Assembly (NCBI RefSeq): GCF_947497005.1
Contig: NZ_CANMFF010000012.1
Coordinates: forward strand, 62,001 to 126,000
Source of the DNA: an uncultured Ruegeria sp.
GTDB lineage: Bacteria; Pseudomonadota; Alphaproteobacteria; Rhodobacterales; Rhodobacteraceae
DNA: 64,000 bases
Reading direction: 5' to 3'
The position numbers and the translations under genes are program-made. Positions 1-8,868 of the stretch are shown piece after piece. Position 1 is the first letter of the stretch. The number at the start of each line of letters is the position of its first letter. Under the pieces are notes generated by a model. The model was not told the DNA's origin. It did no database searches and worked only from the letters and a program-made list of their open reading frames with translations.

Positions 1-1
1 C

Positions 2-277
2 GATGCTGTTTACAACGCTTTGCCCCGGACCGCGCGTAGCGTGGTGGGGTACATCGTCGATCTGGCCACGCTCGTATTTATCATGATGCTGATCTGGATT
101 GGAACTCAGGCGTCGATCAAGGGTGCCGCGCAAATCATGCCGGTGCTTCAGGTCTCGAAATCCATGCAAACCATGGCGCTTCCGGTGGGCATGTTTCTTA
201 TGGCAATTCATGCAGTTGGCTTCCTCTTTCGCCGGCAGCATGTCGGCGACCCACAGGGTGATGCGTTTGTGGAATAG
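2..277 (+). CDS. TRAP transporter small permease (DctQ-type), 3' part
   Basis: The reading frame is open to the window edge, so this is the C-terminal part of a longer gene. It holds two hydrophobic segments, around residues 17-33 and 55-71 of the visible part, separated by the short polar linker typical of the four-helix DctQ subunit. DctQ joins the large DctM channel subunit and an extracytoplasmic binding protein (outside the window) to drive sodium- or proton-coupled uptake of organic acids or related solutes. The large permease gene follows 9 bases downstream, which is the normal order and fixes the assignment. Substrate unknown. Confidence 0.85.
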   Translation, partial: DAVYNALPRTARSVVGYIVDLATLVFIMMLIWIGTQASIKGAAQIMPVLQVSKSMQTMALPVGMFLMAIHAVGFLFRRQHVGDPQGDAFVE

Positions 278-286
278 GGCTGTTCG

Positions 287-1561
287 ATGATTACCTTCGT
301 TCTTTTAGCGGTTTTTGCACTGCTGCTCATGCGGGCCCCGATTTTCGTTGCGCTCGGTTTGCCCGCATTGGGGTATCTTCACTTTAAAGGCGTGCCCTTT
401 GCGCTGGCCCCTCAGAGGATGTTGGGAACGGTAAACGAATCCATCCTGCTGGCCGTGCCGATGTTTTTGCTGGCGGGCCGCCTGATGAACCTTTACGGCG
501 CAACCGAGCGTATCTTTGACTTCGCCCAGGCGGTCATTGGCTGGATCAGGGGTGGGCTGGGCTATGTGTCGGTCGTTGCCTCGATGATATTTTCGGCGAT
601 GTCCGGCTCTGCCGCCGCAGATGCCGTGGGCGTGGGTACGATCACCGTCAAGGCCATGCGCGCGCGCGGTTACGATCCCAGTTTCGCCGCGGCCGTCACG
701 CTTGGATCGGCCACTCTGTCGCCGGTCATTCCGCCATCGATCATAATGATCATCTATGGGGCAACGGCGAATGTATCGATCGGCAAGATGTTCATCGGCG
801 GTATCGGTCCGGGGCTTTTGATGGGTATCTCGATGATGGCGCTGGTCTCGATCATCAGTTGGAAGCGCGGATACCCAAAAGGCGACCCGTTCTCGATTCG
901 GCTGGTCATGCAGACCTTTTGGCGCGCCATTTTGGTTTTGCTGACCCCTGTCATCATCATTGGCGGAATTTTCTCAGGTATCCTGACCCCTACCGAGGCC
1001 TCGGTGACGGCTGTGGTCTACGTAATCCTGCTGGGGATCATCTACAGGATGATCAGCTTCAGGGCGTTCTACGGAGCGGTCGTCGGCACCGCCACGGCCG
1101 TTGGCGCATTGATGCTTGTCGTCTCCGTTTCCGGTCTTGATGCCTGGGTGATCGCCCGCGAGCAGGTGCCGATGATGCTGGCCAACAGCATGACCACTCT
1201 GGTCGACAGCAAAATCATGGTGATGATCCTGATCCTGGTTCTGGTGCTGATCCTCGGGTTCTTCATGGATGCCACGCCGGTTATCCTGATGCTCGTGCCC
1301 GCGATCATGCCATTGGTGACCGCGTATGAAATTGACCCGCTGCATCTGGGTGTTCTGTTTTGCATCGTCTGCGTGATCGGGCTGATCACCCCGCCGGTCG
1401 GCGTGGCGCTTTATGGCGTGGCGATGGTTTCAAAGCTGCCGATCGACAGAGTATTCTGGGCGACGTTGCCGTTCTTTTTCATGTTGATTGTATTGATAGG
1501 TGTCATGATCGCCGTGCCACAGATTATTACACTTTTGCCGAATTTTTTTATCACCAATTGA
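287..1561 (+). CDS. TRAP transporter large permease (DctM-type)
   Basis: This 424-residue, very hydrophobic protein has the usual length for the DctM family. It shows the family's conserved SGSAAADAVGVG stretch near residue 107 and a PPSIIMIIYG segment near residue 152, which belong to the ion- and solute-translocating core. It acts in the inner membrane as the transport subunit of a binding-protein-dependent secondary transporter. It lies directly downstream of the small permease and is probably translated from the same transcript. The next gene is a transposase remnant, so the operon ends here. The sequence does not reveal the substrate; the binding protein that would define it lies outside the window. 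Confidence 0.93.
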   Translation: MITFVLLAVFALLLMRAPIFVALGLPALGYLHFKGVPFALAPQRMLGTVNESILLAVPMFLLAGRLMNLYGATERIFDFAQAVIGWIRGGLGYVSVVASMIFSAMSGSAAADAVGVGTITVKAMRARGYDPSFAAAVTLGSATLSPVIPPSIIMIIYGATANVSIGKMFIGGIGPGLLMGISMMALVSIISWKRGYPKGDPFSIRLVMQTFWRAILVLLTPVIIIGGIFSGILTPTEASVTAVVYVILLGIIYRMISFRAFYGAVVGTATAVGALMLVVSVSGLDAWVIAREQVPMMLANSMTTLVDSKIMVMILILVLVLILGFFMDATPVILMLVPAIMPLVTAYEIDPLHLGVLFCIVCVIGLITPPVGVALYGVAMVSKLPIDRVFWATLPFFFMLIVLIGVMIAVPQIITLLPNFFITN

Positions 1562-1687
1562 TGGTGCCTCACGTTTGCCGCTGAGTTCTGCTCTGCACTC
1601 ATCCTGTATAGCGTTGAAGGCACAGACCGGAGCGACGCCGAGCCCGGCAGGATTCTGCAGTTAGCTGTACAAATAGTCCTTCACGAT

Positions 1688-2152
1688 TTGGCGAACATGG
1701 ATCAAGCTCGCAATCGTACTCGTACCGAACAAGTCTACAGTTGCCTCGATTGCTCAGCCCTTCGCACAGCAATCTCTAGAGCGCTGGATCAGGTTCCGAA
1801 TTGGTGGAAACTCGGCAATTCTCGGGGGGTGCGCCTGCGGGTGCGCGCCATCATCCGTCAGGTTGGCCACGAGAACGAAGTCGACATCTTGCGCGGGGTG
1901 TTGTCGAGCGACCACGTCCACGTGTTCGTGTCGGTGCCGCCGAAGATCGCCATCTCGGATCTGGTGCGCAAGATGAAGGGGCGTTCGTCTCACAAGGTAC
2001 AACGGGAATTTCCCGCGCTGCGCAGGCGCTATTGGGGTCGCCGGTTCTGGGGCAGGGGGTATTTCTCAACCACCAACGGAGCCATTACCGAAGACATCGT
2101 GCTGCAATACCTCGAAAACCACATCGCCGATCCTACCGACGCCAGTCGGTAG
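1688..2152 (+). CDS. tnpA: IS200/IS605-family TnpA (Y1 HUH transposase), N-terminus abnormal
   Basis: The C-terminal two thirds match the single-strand HUH transposases of the IS200 group. The HUH motif is DHVHVFV (His76, His78), followed by VPPKIAISDLVRKMKGRSSHK and a YWGRRFWGRGYFSTT block, and the likely catalytic tyrosine is Tyr141 in LQYLENH. The first 40 or so residues do not resemble the family, in which an N-terminal strand ending in a KYR-type sequence is expected; family-like sequence begins near Gly47. The gene is therefore either 5'-damaged or a divergent lineage. No tnpB accompanies it. Activity is doubtful. Confidence 0.7.
   Translation: MANMDQARNRTRTEQVYSCLDCSALRTAISRALDQVPNWWKLGNSRGVRLRVRAIIRQVGHENEVDILRGVLSSDHVHVFVSVPPKIAISDLVRKMKGRSSHKVQREFPALRRRYWGRRFWGRGYFSTTNGAITEDIVLQYLENHIADPTDASR
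2133..2152 (+). repeat. Perfect hairpin over the IS200-like stop codon
   Basis: CTACCGAC (2133-2140), loop GCCA and GTCGGTAG (2145-2152) form an 8-bp perfect stem that contains the TAG stop codon of the transposase. IS200/IS605 elements are recognised by TnpA through subterminal hairpins at each end, so this may be the right-end recognition hairpin or a transcription terminator. No matching left-end hairpin was identified. Confidence 0.55.
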
Positions 2153-2325
2153 TCGTTCAGTGACAGTTCATATTGCAGGGCACAAACGGCAAAAACGACG
2201 TAGTCGCGCAGCCCGCGCATCTGCCATCATCGCCGTAAGCGACATGCTCCGCAACGAAGCCTGTCTCGTCGAAAATGCTCCCTTAGTCCAAGTGCACGTA
2301 ACGGTATCTTCGTGAGGAAGGTCTT

Positions 2326-3441
2326 CTACTGAATCCGATTTTCTGTTTCAGGGTCGAACACGACGGCCTTTTCCATGTTGAAGGCGAATTCGGCCTGTTG
2401 ACCCGGTGAGACATCTGTGTCGGCTCGCATCCGAGCCACGCATTCGGCACCTCCGACGGTTGTCGCTACGAAAGTGTCTGAGCCGGCAGGCTCGGTTACG
2501 GTTACCGTGTTTCGGATGACCTCCACATGGGATGATCGCTGGTCGGCACCTTCGACATCCGTCAGCGCCTCGGACCGCACGCCCAGTATCACGTCTTTGC
2601 CGTCAAAGGCTTTCAACGCCTCCGAAGGCTCATAGAGAGCAAGGCGAAGGTCTTTACCCTGGTCATTTTGAGTCTTCGCATAGACCGAATTTCCGTCGAC
2701 CTGTACAGTAACATTGATCAGGTTCATCGACGGAGAGCCCATGAATGTTGCCACAAACAGGTTGGCGGGCGTGTCATAAATTTCTTTCGGTGTGCCGAGT
2801 TGTTGAACATATCCACCATTCATAACGGCAATCCGGGTCGACAGTGTCATCGCCTCGATTTGGTCATGGGTGACGTAGACGATAGTTGTCCCGAGTTTTT
2901 GATGTAGTTTCTTGATCTCGGTGCGCATGTCGACGCGCAGTTTCGCGTCGAGATTCGAAAGGGGTTCGTCGAACAGGAACACATCCGGGTTGCGGACAAG
3001 GGCACGCCCCATGGCGACGCGCTGGCGCTGGCCACCGGACAGCTGGCCCGGTTTACGGTCCAGAAGCTGTTCGATCTGCAGCAGTCTTGCAACGTCGGCC
3101 ATGGCTTTTTCACGCTCGGGTTTCGGTACGCCGTGCATCTCAAGCCCAAAAGTGATGTTCTGGCCCACTGTCATGTTGGGGTAGAGCGCATAAGACTGGA
3201 ACACCATGGCAATGTTCCGGTTCGAAGGATGCACCCCGTTCATCACCGAATCCTTGATCCGGATATCACCGGATGTGATTTCTTCCAGTCCCGCGATCAT
3301 GTTCAGCAATGTGGACTTGCCGCAGCCCGATGGCCCGACGAGCACCAGAAACTCGCCCTCTTCAACCGCGATGTTAACCCTGTGCAGCACCTCGACTGTG
3401 CCATATGATTTGGTGACGTTATTGATATCGAGAAAACCCAT
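2326..3441 (-). CDS. Sugar ABC transporter ATP-binding protein (UgpC/MsmK type)
   Basis: A 371-residue ATPase of the carbohydrate uptake type 1 family. Walker A is GPSGCGKST near residue 37, the signature is [15 protein letters not shown] near 134, Walker B is [15 protein letters not shown] near 155, and the switch histidine is in [10 protein letters not shown]. The C-terminal 120 residues form the regulatory TOBE-like region found in UgpC and MalK. It powers the two permeases encoded just upstream in the same operon (order: binding protein, MalF-type, MalG-type, ATPase). Spacing from the preceding permease gene is 3 bases. The transported sugar is inferred only from the binding protein. Confidence 0.94.
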   Translation of the reverse strand: MGFLDINNVTKSYGTVEVLHRVNIAVEEGEFLVLVGPSGCGKSTLLNMIAGLEEITSGDIRIKDSVMNGVHPSNRNIAMVFQSYALYPNMTVGQNITFGLEMHGVPKPEREKAMADVARLLQIEQLLDRKPGQLSGGQRQRVAMGRALVRNPDVFLFDEPLSNLDAKLRVDMRTEIKKLHQKLGTTIVYVTHDQIEAMTLSTRIAVMNGGYVQQLGTPKEIYDTPANLFVATFMGSPSMNLINVTVQVDGNSVYAKTQNDQGKDLRLALYEPSEALKAFDGKDVILGVRSEALTDVEGADQRSSHVEVIRNTVTVTEPAGSDTFVATTVGGAECVARMRADTDVSPGQQAEFAFNMEKAVVFDPETENRIQ

Positions 3442-3444
3442 CGG

Positions 3445-4326
3445 TTACCCCTTAACAGAGCCGGCCATCAAGCCGCGGACGAAGTAACGTCCGGCGACGA
3501 TATAGACGAGCAGGGTTGGCATGGCGGCAAGGATCGCTCCGGCGAAGTGGACGTTGTATTCCTTCACCCCGGTTGAGCTTTGCACGAGATTGTTCAGAGC
3601 GACTGTCATGGGGGCTCCGTCACCTGAGGCGAAGGAGGCACCGAACAGGAAGTCGTTCCAGATGTTGGTGAATTGCCAGATCACGCAGACCACGATGATC
3701 GGACCCGACGATGGCAGCAGGATACGCCAGAAAATCTGAAAGAACCCGGCCCCGTCGATTTGTGCCGCACGGACCAGTTCGGTTGGAAATGCGGCATAGT
3801 AGTTGCGGAAATACAGGGTCGAGAATCCGACGCCGTAAACCACGTGAACCAGCACCAACCCCGCAGTGCTGCCCGAAAGGCCCAGCTTGCCCAGAATGGC
3901 TGCCATCGGGATCAGAACGATCTGGAACGGAATGAAGCACGAGAATAGCATCAGCCCGAACAGGATCGTATCGCCCCGGAACCGCCATTTGGTCAGGATA
4001 TAGCCATTGAGTGCACCCAGAGTTGTCGAGATGACCACAGCGGGCACCACCATGGAAATGGAGTTCCAGAAATACGGCTGTAGACCCGTGGGTTCGACGC
4101 CGATTTGTGCGGTGGACCATGCTTTGGCCCAGGGTTCCAGAGTGAAGGCAGTGGGCAGGGACATCATGCCTCCGCCGGTGATTTCTCCCAGCGGTTTGAC
4201 CGAGTTCACAAGCATCACATATAGCGGCAGCATGTAGAACAGGACGAACAGGATCAGCACGACGTAGATCAGGGTGCGGGTGAAGCGACCCGTGCGGATG
4301 GCGGTGTCAGAGCTTGCAATCGCCAT
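3445..4326 (-). CDS. Sugar ABC transporter permease (MalG type)
   Basis: A polytopic inner-membrane protein of about 293 residues with six expected transmembrane segments. The EAA loop that docks onto the ATPase is visible as RAAQIDGAGFFQIFWRILLP in the second half. The start is taken as the ATG at 4326, whose first base overlaps the TGA of the preceding permease gene; a GTG one codon upstream is possible. This tight overlap indicates translational coupling with the MalF-type partner, with which it forms the heterodimeric channel of the glucose-type importer. Confidence 0.93.
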   Translation of the reverse strand: MAIASSDTAIRTGRFTRTLIYVVLILFVLFYMLPLYVMLVNSVKPLGEITGGGMMSLPTAFTLEPWAKAWSTAQIGVEPTGLQPYFWNSISMVVPAVVISTTLGALNGYILTKWRFRGDTILFGLMLFSCFIPFQIVLIPMAAILGKLGLSGSTAGLVLVHVVYGVGFSTLYFRNYYAAFPTELVRAAQIDGAGFFQIFWRILLPSSGPIIVVCVIWQFTNIWNDFLFGASFASGDGAPMTVALNNLVQSSTGVKEYNVHFAGAILAAMPTLLVYIVAGRYFVRGLMAGSVKG

Positions 4327-5243
4327 CACTTCTTCTCCTTCAGCTCTGCATAGAGATACGGGATCATGATGGCGGCAATGGTCATGAGCATGATCACGGC
4401 CGAGGATGCGCCGATCCCCATCTGGTTGCGGCTGAACGTGTAGGAATACATGAAGGTTGCGGGCAATTCGGTTGCCCGACCGGGTCCGCCTCCGGTCATT
4501 GCGATTACAAGGTCGAAAGTCTTGATCGCCAGATGCGCAAGGATCACGAAAGCTGACAGGAATGCGGGTCTGAGCTGCGGGATGATAATGCGACGATAGA
4601 GGTTCCAGTTGGACGCGCCGTCCATCTGCGCCGCCTTGAGGATTTCGTTGTCGATGCCGCGCAGGCCCGCCAGAAACATCGCCATGACAAAGCCGGACGT
4701 TTGCCAGACCGCCGCCAGAACGACGGTGTAGATCGCAAAATCACGGTCTTTGATCCAGTCGAACTCGAAACTGGTCAAGCCCCAGGTTTGCACGATGTTT
4801 TCAAGGCCGATGCCGGGATCCAGAAACCACTTCCATGCGGTGCCCGTCACGATAAAGCTCAGCGCCATCGGGTACAAGTAGAGCGGGCGAAGAAAGCCCT
4901 CGCCGCGGATTTTCTGATCTAGCAGAATGGCAAGCGTCAGGCCGATGATCGTGCACACCACGATGTAGAGACCGGCGAAGACCGCCATATTGGTCAGTGC
5001 AATTTCCCAATGGGACAGCCTGAACAGTTTTTCGTAGTTCGACAGCCCGATCAGGTCGAATGTGCGCTGCCCATCCTTGTCGACGAATGGCAGGATGCGG
5101 CTGTCGGTAAACGATACAAAGACGGTGAACAGGATGAACCCGTAAACAAACACCAACACCATGACCAGTGACGGTGACAGGACGAGTTTCGGAATCCAGT
5201 GTTGCAGACGGGTTTTGAAATCCGTCTCGGCAGCCGAAGCCAT
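4326..5243 (-). CDS. Sugar ABC transporter permease (MalF type)
   Basis: An inner-membrane permease of about 305 residues with an EAA loop (KAAQMDGASNWNLYRRIIIP). The start is placed at the ATG at 5243, beginning MASAAETDF, because a GGAGGGA ribosome-binding site sits six bases upstream; an ATG 54 bases further upstream lacks such a site. It pairs with the MalG-type permease whose start overlaps its stop. It follows the binding-protein gene, from which it is separated by a strong hairpin that may lower its expression relative to the binding protein. Confidence 0.93.
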   Translation of the reverse strand: MASAAETDFKTRLQHWIPKLVLSPSLVMVLVFVYGFILFTVFVSFTDSRILPFVDKDGQRTFDLIGLSNYEKLFRLSHWEIALTNMAVFAGLYIVVCTIIGLTLAILLDQKIRGEGFLRPLYLYPMALSFIVTGTAWKWFLDPGIGLENIVQTWGLTSFEFDWIKDRDFAIYTVVLAAVWQTSGFVMAMFLAGLRGIDNEILKAAQMDGASNWNLYRRIIIPQLRPAFLSAFVILAHLAIKTFDLVIAMTGGGPGRATELPATFMYSYTFSRNQMGIGASSAVIMLMTIAAIMIPYLYAELKEKK

Positions 5244-5283
5244 GACGTCCCTCCAGATGACGGTGAGAGCGATTTGAGTGGTT

Positions 5284-5310
5284 GTGAAGGGCGCCAAAGC
5301 CGCCCTTCAC
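5284..5310 (-). terminator. Intercistronic hairpin after the binding-protein gene
   Basis: GTGAAGGGCG (5284-5293) pairs perfectly with CGCCCTTCAC (5301-5310) across a 7-base loop. There is no T-run, and the operon continues on the far side. The likely role is partial attenuation or protection of the upstream mRNA 3' end, giving more binding protein than permease. Similar hairpins follow the other two binding-protein genes in this window. Confidence 0.65.
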
Positions 5311-5316
5311 GTCAGA

Positions 5317-6567
5317 TCACTTGGCGATCGACACCGCGTCGACGAGTTCTGTTACAGCAGTTTCACTGTCATATTCGCCATTGAAATGGGCGGTGACCAC
5401 GTCATAAACAGCGTTCTTGACCGAAGCCGGAGCGGCATGACCATGCGCCATCGAACCGAACAGGTTGCCCGATGAGGCCGCAGCCGCCAGGTCTTTCATT
5501 CCCTGCTGGCCACATGCGTCCAGTTCACTGCCGTCAACGTCCGTCCGTGCAGGCACTGAACCTTTCACCTTGTTGAAGGCAATCTGGAACGAGGGCGACA
5601 GGATCGCGCTGGCCAGTGCGGCCTGTTCTGTCGAAACCGAACCTCCCTGATCGAACATCATGAACTGGTCAGCGTTGAACGTCACCTGATCCTGCGTGCC
5701 GGGGAAGCGGAAGCAGAGGAAATCCTCGCCCGGTGTTTTTCCTGCGTTGAGGAATTCACCCTTGGCCCAGTCCCCCATCATCTGAAAACCGGCTTCACCG
5801 TTGATGACCATCGCCGTCGCAAGGTTCCAGTCGCGGCCTGAGAAATTGTCATCTACGTTGTCGCGGATAAAGGCCATCCGGTCGAACGCTTCTTTCATGG
5901 TGTCCGATCCCAGCGCCTCTTCGTCAAGGTCGATGAAGGCGGCTTTGTAGAAATCGGGACCACCTGCAGACATCGCAACTGCGTCAAACACAGTGGCGTC
6001 TTGCCAGGCCTGGCCGCCATGTGCGATGGGCGTGATGCCTGCCGCCTTGAGAGTCTCGACAGCGGCGACGAAATCCTCCCATGTCTCAGGGACCGCGATG
6101 CCATTGGCATCCAGAACCGACTTGTTGGCCCAGACCCAGTTGGTCGAATGTACATTCACCGGGGCAGAGATCCATTTGCCGTCAACCTTTGCAAAGAACT
6201 GCAGCGCCTCGGGGACGACCTCATCCCAGCCTTCCTTGGCAGCAAGCTCGTTGAGATTGGCCAGCGCGCCCTGATTGCCCCAGTCCAGAATGTCGAATCC
6301 CAATGCCTGGACTGCAGTGGGTGGATCGCCTGCAGTGACCCGCGCGCGCAGCACGGTCATGGCCTCGGTCCCGCCACCACCGGCAACAGGCATGTCCTGC
6401 CAGCCAACGCCCTGGCCTTCGAGATCTTGTTTCAGAACATTAAGCGCGGCAGCTTCACCGCCCGAAGTCCACCAATGCAGAACCTCGACATCTTCAGCCT
6501 GAGCCGCCGTGACGGACAGCGCTATCGCCGCTGTCGTAAGCGTCAGCGTTTTGATTATCTTGTTCAT
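5317..6567 (-). CDS. Sugar ABC transporter substrate-binding protein (glucose/mannose type)
   Basis: A 416-residue periplasmic binding protein. The Sec signal peptide covers about 24 residues ([20 protein letters not shown], then AAQA before the mature EDVEVLHWW). The mature start with [12 protein letters not shown] and the later [20 protein letters not shown] resemble the glucose/mannose-binding proteins of the GtsA group. It captures sugar in the periplasm for the two permeases and the ATPase encoded downstream. Translation starts at an ATG preceded by a GGGAGGAAGG site. The promoter region carries a GTAAC-N6-GTTAC operator 23 bases upstream of the start, so it is probably controlled by the adjacent TetR protein. 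The exact ligand is uncertain; glucose is a family-based guess. Confidence 0.88.
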   Translation of the reverse strand: MNKIIKTLTLTTAAIALSVTAAQAEDVEVLHWWTSGGEAAALNVLKQDLEGQGVGWQDMPVAGGGGTEAMTVLRARVTAGDPPTAVQALGFDILDWGNQGALANLNELAAKEGWDEVVPEALQFFAKVDGKWISAPVNVHSTNWVWANKSVLDANGIAVPETWEDFVAAVETLKAAGITPIAHGGQAWQDATVFDAVAMSAGGPDFYKAAFIDLDEEALGSDTMKEAFDRMAFIRDNVDDNFSGRDWNLATAMVINGEAGFQMMGDWAKGEFLNAGKTPGEDFLCFRFPGTQDQVTFNADQFMMFDQGGSVSTEQAALASAILSPSFQIAFNKVKGSVPARTDVDGSELDACGQQGMKDLAAAASSGNLFGSMAHGHAAPASVKNAVYDVVTAHFNGEYDSETAVTELVDAVSIAK

Positions 6568-6589
6568 GCCTTCCTCCCTGTTGGCATCA

Positions 6590-6609
6590 TTGTAACCGTA
6601 AGGTTACAA
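6590..6609 (-). promoter_or_regulatory. Operator of the TetR-type regulon (ABC importer 1)
   Basis: TTGTAACC and GGTTACAA form a perfect 8-bp inverted repeat with spacer GTAA, that is GTAAC-N6-GTTAC. On the minus strand a TTGACT hexamer (6635-6640) and a TATGTT hexamer (6610-6615), 19 bases apart, lie immediately upstream, so a bound protein would block transcription start. One of eight related sites in the window. Confidence 0.75.
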
Positions 6610-6733
6610 AACATAGAAGGTCATACGCCGGGTGAGTCAAGTAATCGTCTCAAATTGGCCGTCATATGGAAATTCGTCTAAAGATTGAAGGGGTGGTATC
6701 GGATATCGGTGAATCCGAGTTTCACTCTCTGAA

Positions 6734-7390
6734 TCATTTTGAAGCGTTTTGCTCAGCTTTAACAATTCTGAGAATGCTGTCCACATTGAAATCCAGCCGT
6801 TCCTCGAGGGCTTGTTCAGTCATCAGGTTCTTCCCGAACAGGTATGAGCCGGTGAATCGGTTGGTCAAATAGTAGTAGCCTATTGCCGCGATGGTGATGT
6901 TGAGCTGTGTGGCATCGATACCTTCACGAAACTCACCACTTTCCTGACCGCGTTTCAAAATGTCTTCGACCATACCCACAAGACCGTGCATGGTTTCGGG
7001 CAGGTTTGGCAGAGATTTGATGTGACGCGCCCGATGCAGGTTTTCGCTGTTCACCAGTGTAATGAACTCAGGGTTCTTGAGGTAGTATTTCCAGGTAAAC
7101 CGGACCAGGGATTCCATCGCATCTGTCGGGGACAAGCTTTCCAGGTTCAGCTTGCGCTCGGCGCTACGGATATCCAGATAGGCCGCTTCCAGAACGGTGC
7201 GAAACAGATCTTCTTTGCTACCGAAATAATGGTACAACATCCGCTTGTTGGCATTTGCGCGTTCGGCGATTTCATCTACGCGTGCGCCACCCAGCCCATG
7301 CTTGGCGAATTCCTTCTTCGCGGCCTGAAGGATTCTTGCTTTGGTCGCCTCGGCATCTCGCTTTTTTTTGCTCTTGGTAATTTCGGTCAC
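6734..7390 (-). CDS. TetR/AcrR-family transcriptional regulator
   Basis: A 218-residue regulator. The N-terminal helix-turn-helix spans about residues 15-62, including AKHGLGGARVDEIAERANAN and RMLYHYFGSKEDLF. The C-terminal ligand domain looks like the group with LVRFTWKYYLKNPEFITLVN, as in many catabolic TetR repressors of proteobacteria. It lies between ABC operon 1 (same strand) and ABC operon 2 (divergent), and palindromes of identical design lie at both promoters and at six more downstream. It is therefore the best candidate for the repressor of the whole 6-40 kb catabolic block. The effector is unknown, probably a pathway intermediate such as a CoA ester. Regulation of its own gene through the 7554-7568 site is possible. 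Confidence 0.93.
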   Translation of the reverse strand: MTEITKSKKKRDAEATKARILQAAKKEFAKHGLGGARVDEIAERANANKRMLYHYFGSKEDLFRTVLEAAYLDIRSAERKLNLESLSPTDAMESLVRFTWKYYLKNPEFITLVNSENLHRARHIKSLPNLPETMHGLVGMVEDILKRGQESGEFREGIDATQLNITIAAIGYYYLTNRFTGSYLFGKNLMTEQALEERLDFNVDSILRIVKAEQNASK

Positions 7391-7530
7391 TGCTTAGTCC
7401 TCGGTTCAATCGTCAGCTGTCAGGTCTGAACTATTCACGAAACTGCCCAAATGGCTATTCCCGGTTGTGCCGACGATTCCCGTTAGGGCAATCGGTCGCG
7501 CCTATAGCATAAGTTCCCTGTTCTTAACAC

Positions 7531-7568
7531 TTGACAGGCGCTTCCGTAAAGAAGTAACTAGTTAGTGC
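7531..7568 (+). promoter_or_regulatory. Promoter and operator of the ribose-type ABC operon
   Basis: TTGACA (7531-7536) is a perfect -35. GTAAC-TAGTTA-GTGC (7554-7568) overlaps the expected -10 position (17-18 bases downstream). The right half is degenerate (GTGC instead of GTTAC), but the spacing of six matches the other sites. The region lies between the divergent tetR gene and the binding-protein gene at 7667. Confidence 0.6.
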
Positions 7569-7666
7569 ATTCGCGGTGTGCGGAAATGGCAAAGCTGGAT
7601 TCGCACCAGGGGAGGGGCACAGTCCATTCACTTGGACCCGCATGCTGAACGTAATGGGAGGACAAT

Positions 7667-8773
7667 ATGTCATTTATCAAGAAGTTCATCGAGCAGGAGA
7701 CGATCACCCGTCGCAACTTCCTGCTGGCGTCAGCTTATGGTGTCGGTGGTGCTGCTGCATCGAGCATGCTGGGCGGCATGGCGCGCGCGGCGATCACTGA
7801 CCCGACAGTTGCTTGGTCGTACCGCAATCGAACCAACCCGTACTGGAACGAAATTGTTTCGGGCGGTGAGGCGTTTGTGGAAAGCCTCGGCAAGCCGAAG
7901 GATTTCCTGACGCACCTGATCAACGAAGGCTCGTCCGAAAAATCGCTGGCGGACGTCAAGGCGCTGCTGGCAAAGACCAATGGCGAACTGGCGCTGGCCA
8001 TCGACACCAATGACGCGCCGAACGCCCGCCCGGTTGTCGAGGCCGTTGCAGAAGCCGGCGGGTATGTTTCGACTATCTGGAACAAGACTGACGATCTGCA
8101 TCCGTGGGACTTTGGCGATCACTATGTCAGCCACATGACCTGGTCCGATGAAGGTCCGGCCGAGCAGACTGCGCGCATCCTGCTGGACGCCATGGGCGGC
8201 AGCGGTGGTGTTGTGCATCTGGGTGGTATCGCCTCGAACAACCCTGCAATTGAGCGTCTGGCCGGCCTGAAGACCGCCTTGAACGATTACCCGGATGTCG
8301 AACTTCTGGCAGCCGAACCTGCAGACTGGGACACCCAGAAAGCCAATCAGGTCATGAGCGCGTTCCTGACCCGGTACGGTGATGAGATCAAAGGCGTACA
8401 CTGTGCCAACGATACCATCGCTTACGGTGTTCTGGAGGCTCTGCGGGCCGAAGGTATCGAGGATATGCCGATCGTATCCTATGACGGCAACCCGCAGGCG
8501 GTCGAACTGGTCGCCGAGGGCAAGATCCTCGCCACCGTCTTCACCAACCCGCACTGGGGTGGTGGTATCACTGCGGCGCTGGCCTACTACGCGGCCACCG
8601 GTCACTTCAAGCCGTCAGACGAACCGCATTCGAGCCGTGAGTTCTATGGCCCGACCATCATGATCCGTCCGGAAGACGCGCAGGCGTTCAAGGCCGAGTA
8701 TCTGGACAGCGTTCCAGCCTATGACTGGAAGGATTTCTGGGGCCCGACCAACGGCCAGATTCAGTACAAATAA
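7667..8773 (+). CDS. Sugar ABC transporter substrate-binding protein (RbsB-like, Tat signal)
   Basis: A 368-residue periplasmic protein of the ribose/galactose-binding type I fold. The N-terminus carries a twin-arginine signal (ITRRNFLLASAYGVGGAAAS), implying folded export by Tat rather than Sec. The body has the family's alternating two-lobe pattern with hinge-like segments VHLGGIASNNPAIERLAGLK and GVHCANDTIAYGVLEALR. It feeds the two RbsC-type permeases and the RbsA-type ATPase encoded next. A GGGAGGA site precedes the ATG. The gene is first in a seven-gene operon that also encodes three oxidoreductases, so its ligand is probably a polyol, sugar or related alcohol that those enzymes oxidise. 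Confidence 0.9.
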   Translation: MSFIKKFIEQETITRRNFLLASAYGVGGAAASSMLGGMARAAITDPTVAWSYRNRTNPYWNEIVSGGEAFVESLGKPKDFLTHLINEGSSEKSLADVKALLAKTNGELALAIDTNDAPNARPVVEAVAEAGGYVSTIWNKTDDLHPWDFGDHYVSHMTWSDEGPAEQTARILLDAMGGSGGVVHLGGIASNNPAIERLAGLKTALNDYPDVELLAAEPADWDTQKANQVMSAFLTRYGDEIKGVHCANDTIAYGVLEALRAEGIEDMPIVSYDGNPQAVELVAEGKILATVFTNPHWGGGITAALAYYAATGHFKPSDEPHSSREFYGPTIMIRPEDAQAFKAEYLDSVPAYDWKDFWGPTNGQIQYK

Positions 8774-8782
8774 AGTCCCCAG

Positions 8783-8806
8783 CGGACCGGGCTATGCCCC
8801 GGTCCG
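8783..8806 (+). terminator. Intercistronic hairpin after the RbsB-like gene
   Basis: CGGACCGGG (8783-8791) pairs with CCCGGTCCG (8798-8806) over a 6-base loop, with no T-run. It probably stabilises or attenuates the message between the abundant binding protein and its permease genes. Confidence 0.65.
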
Positions 8807-8868
8807 TCAATCGAAGTCTGACCTTACCGGCAGACGACCTGAATAATTCACTCAGTGGGAGGAAGCAC

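Noticed and set aside
974..1389. Long minus-strand open frames inside the TRAP permease gene
   Set aside because: Histidine/glutamine-rich shadow frames of a GC-rich membrane-protein gene with no start signal or homology pattern.
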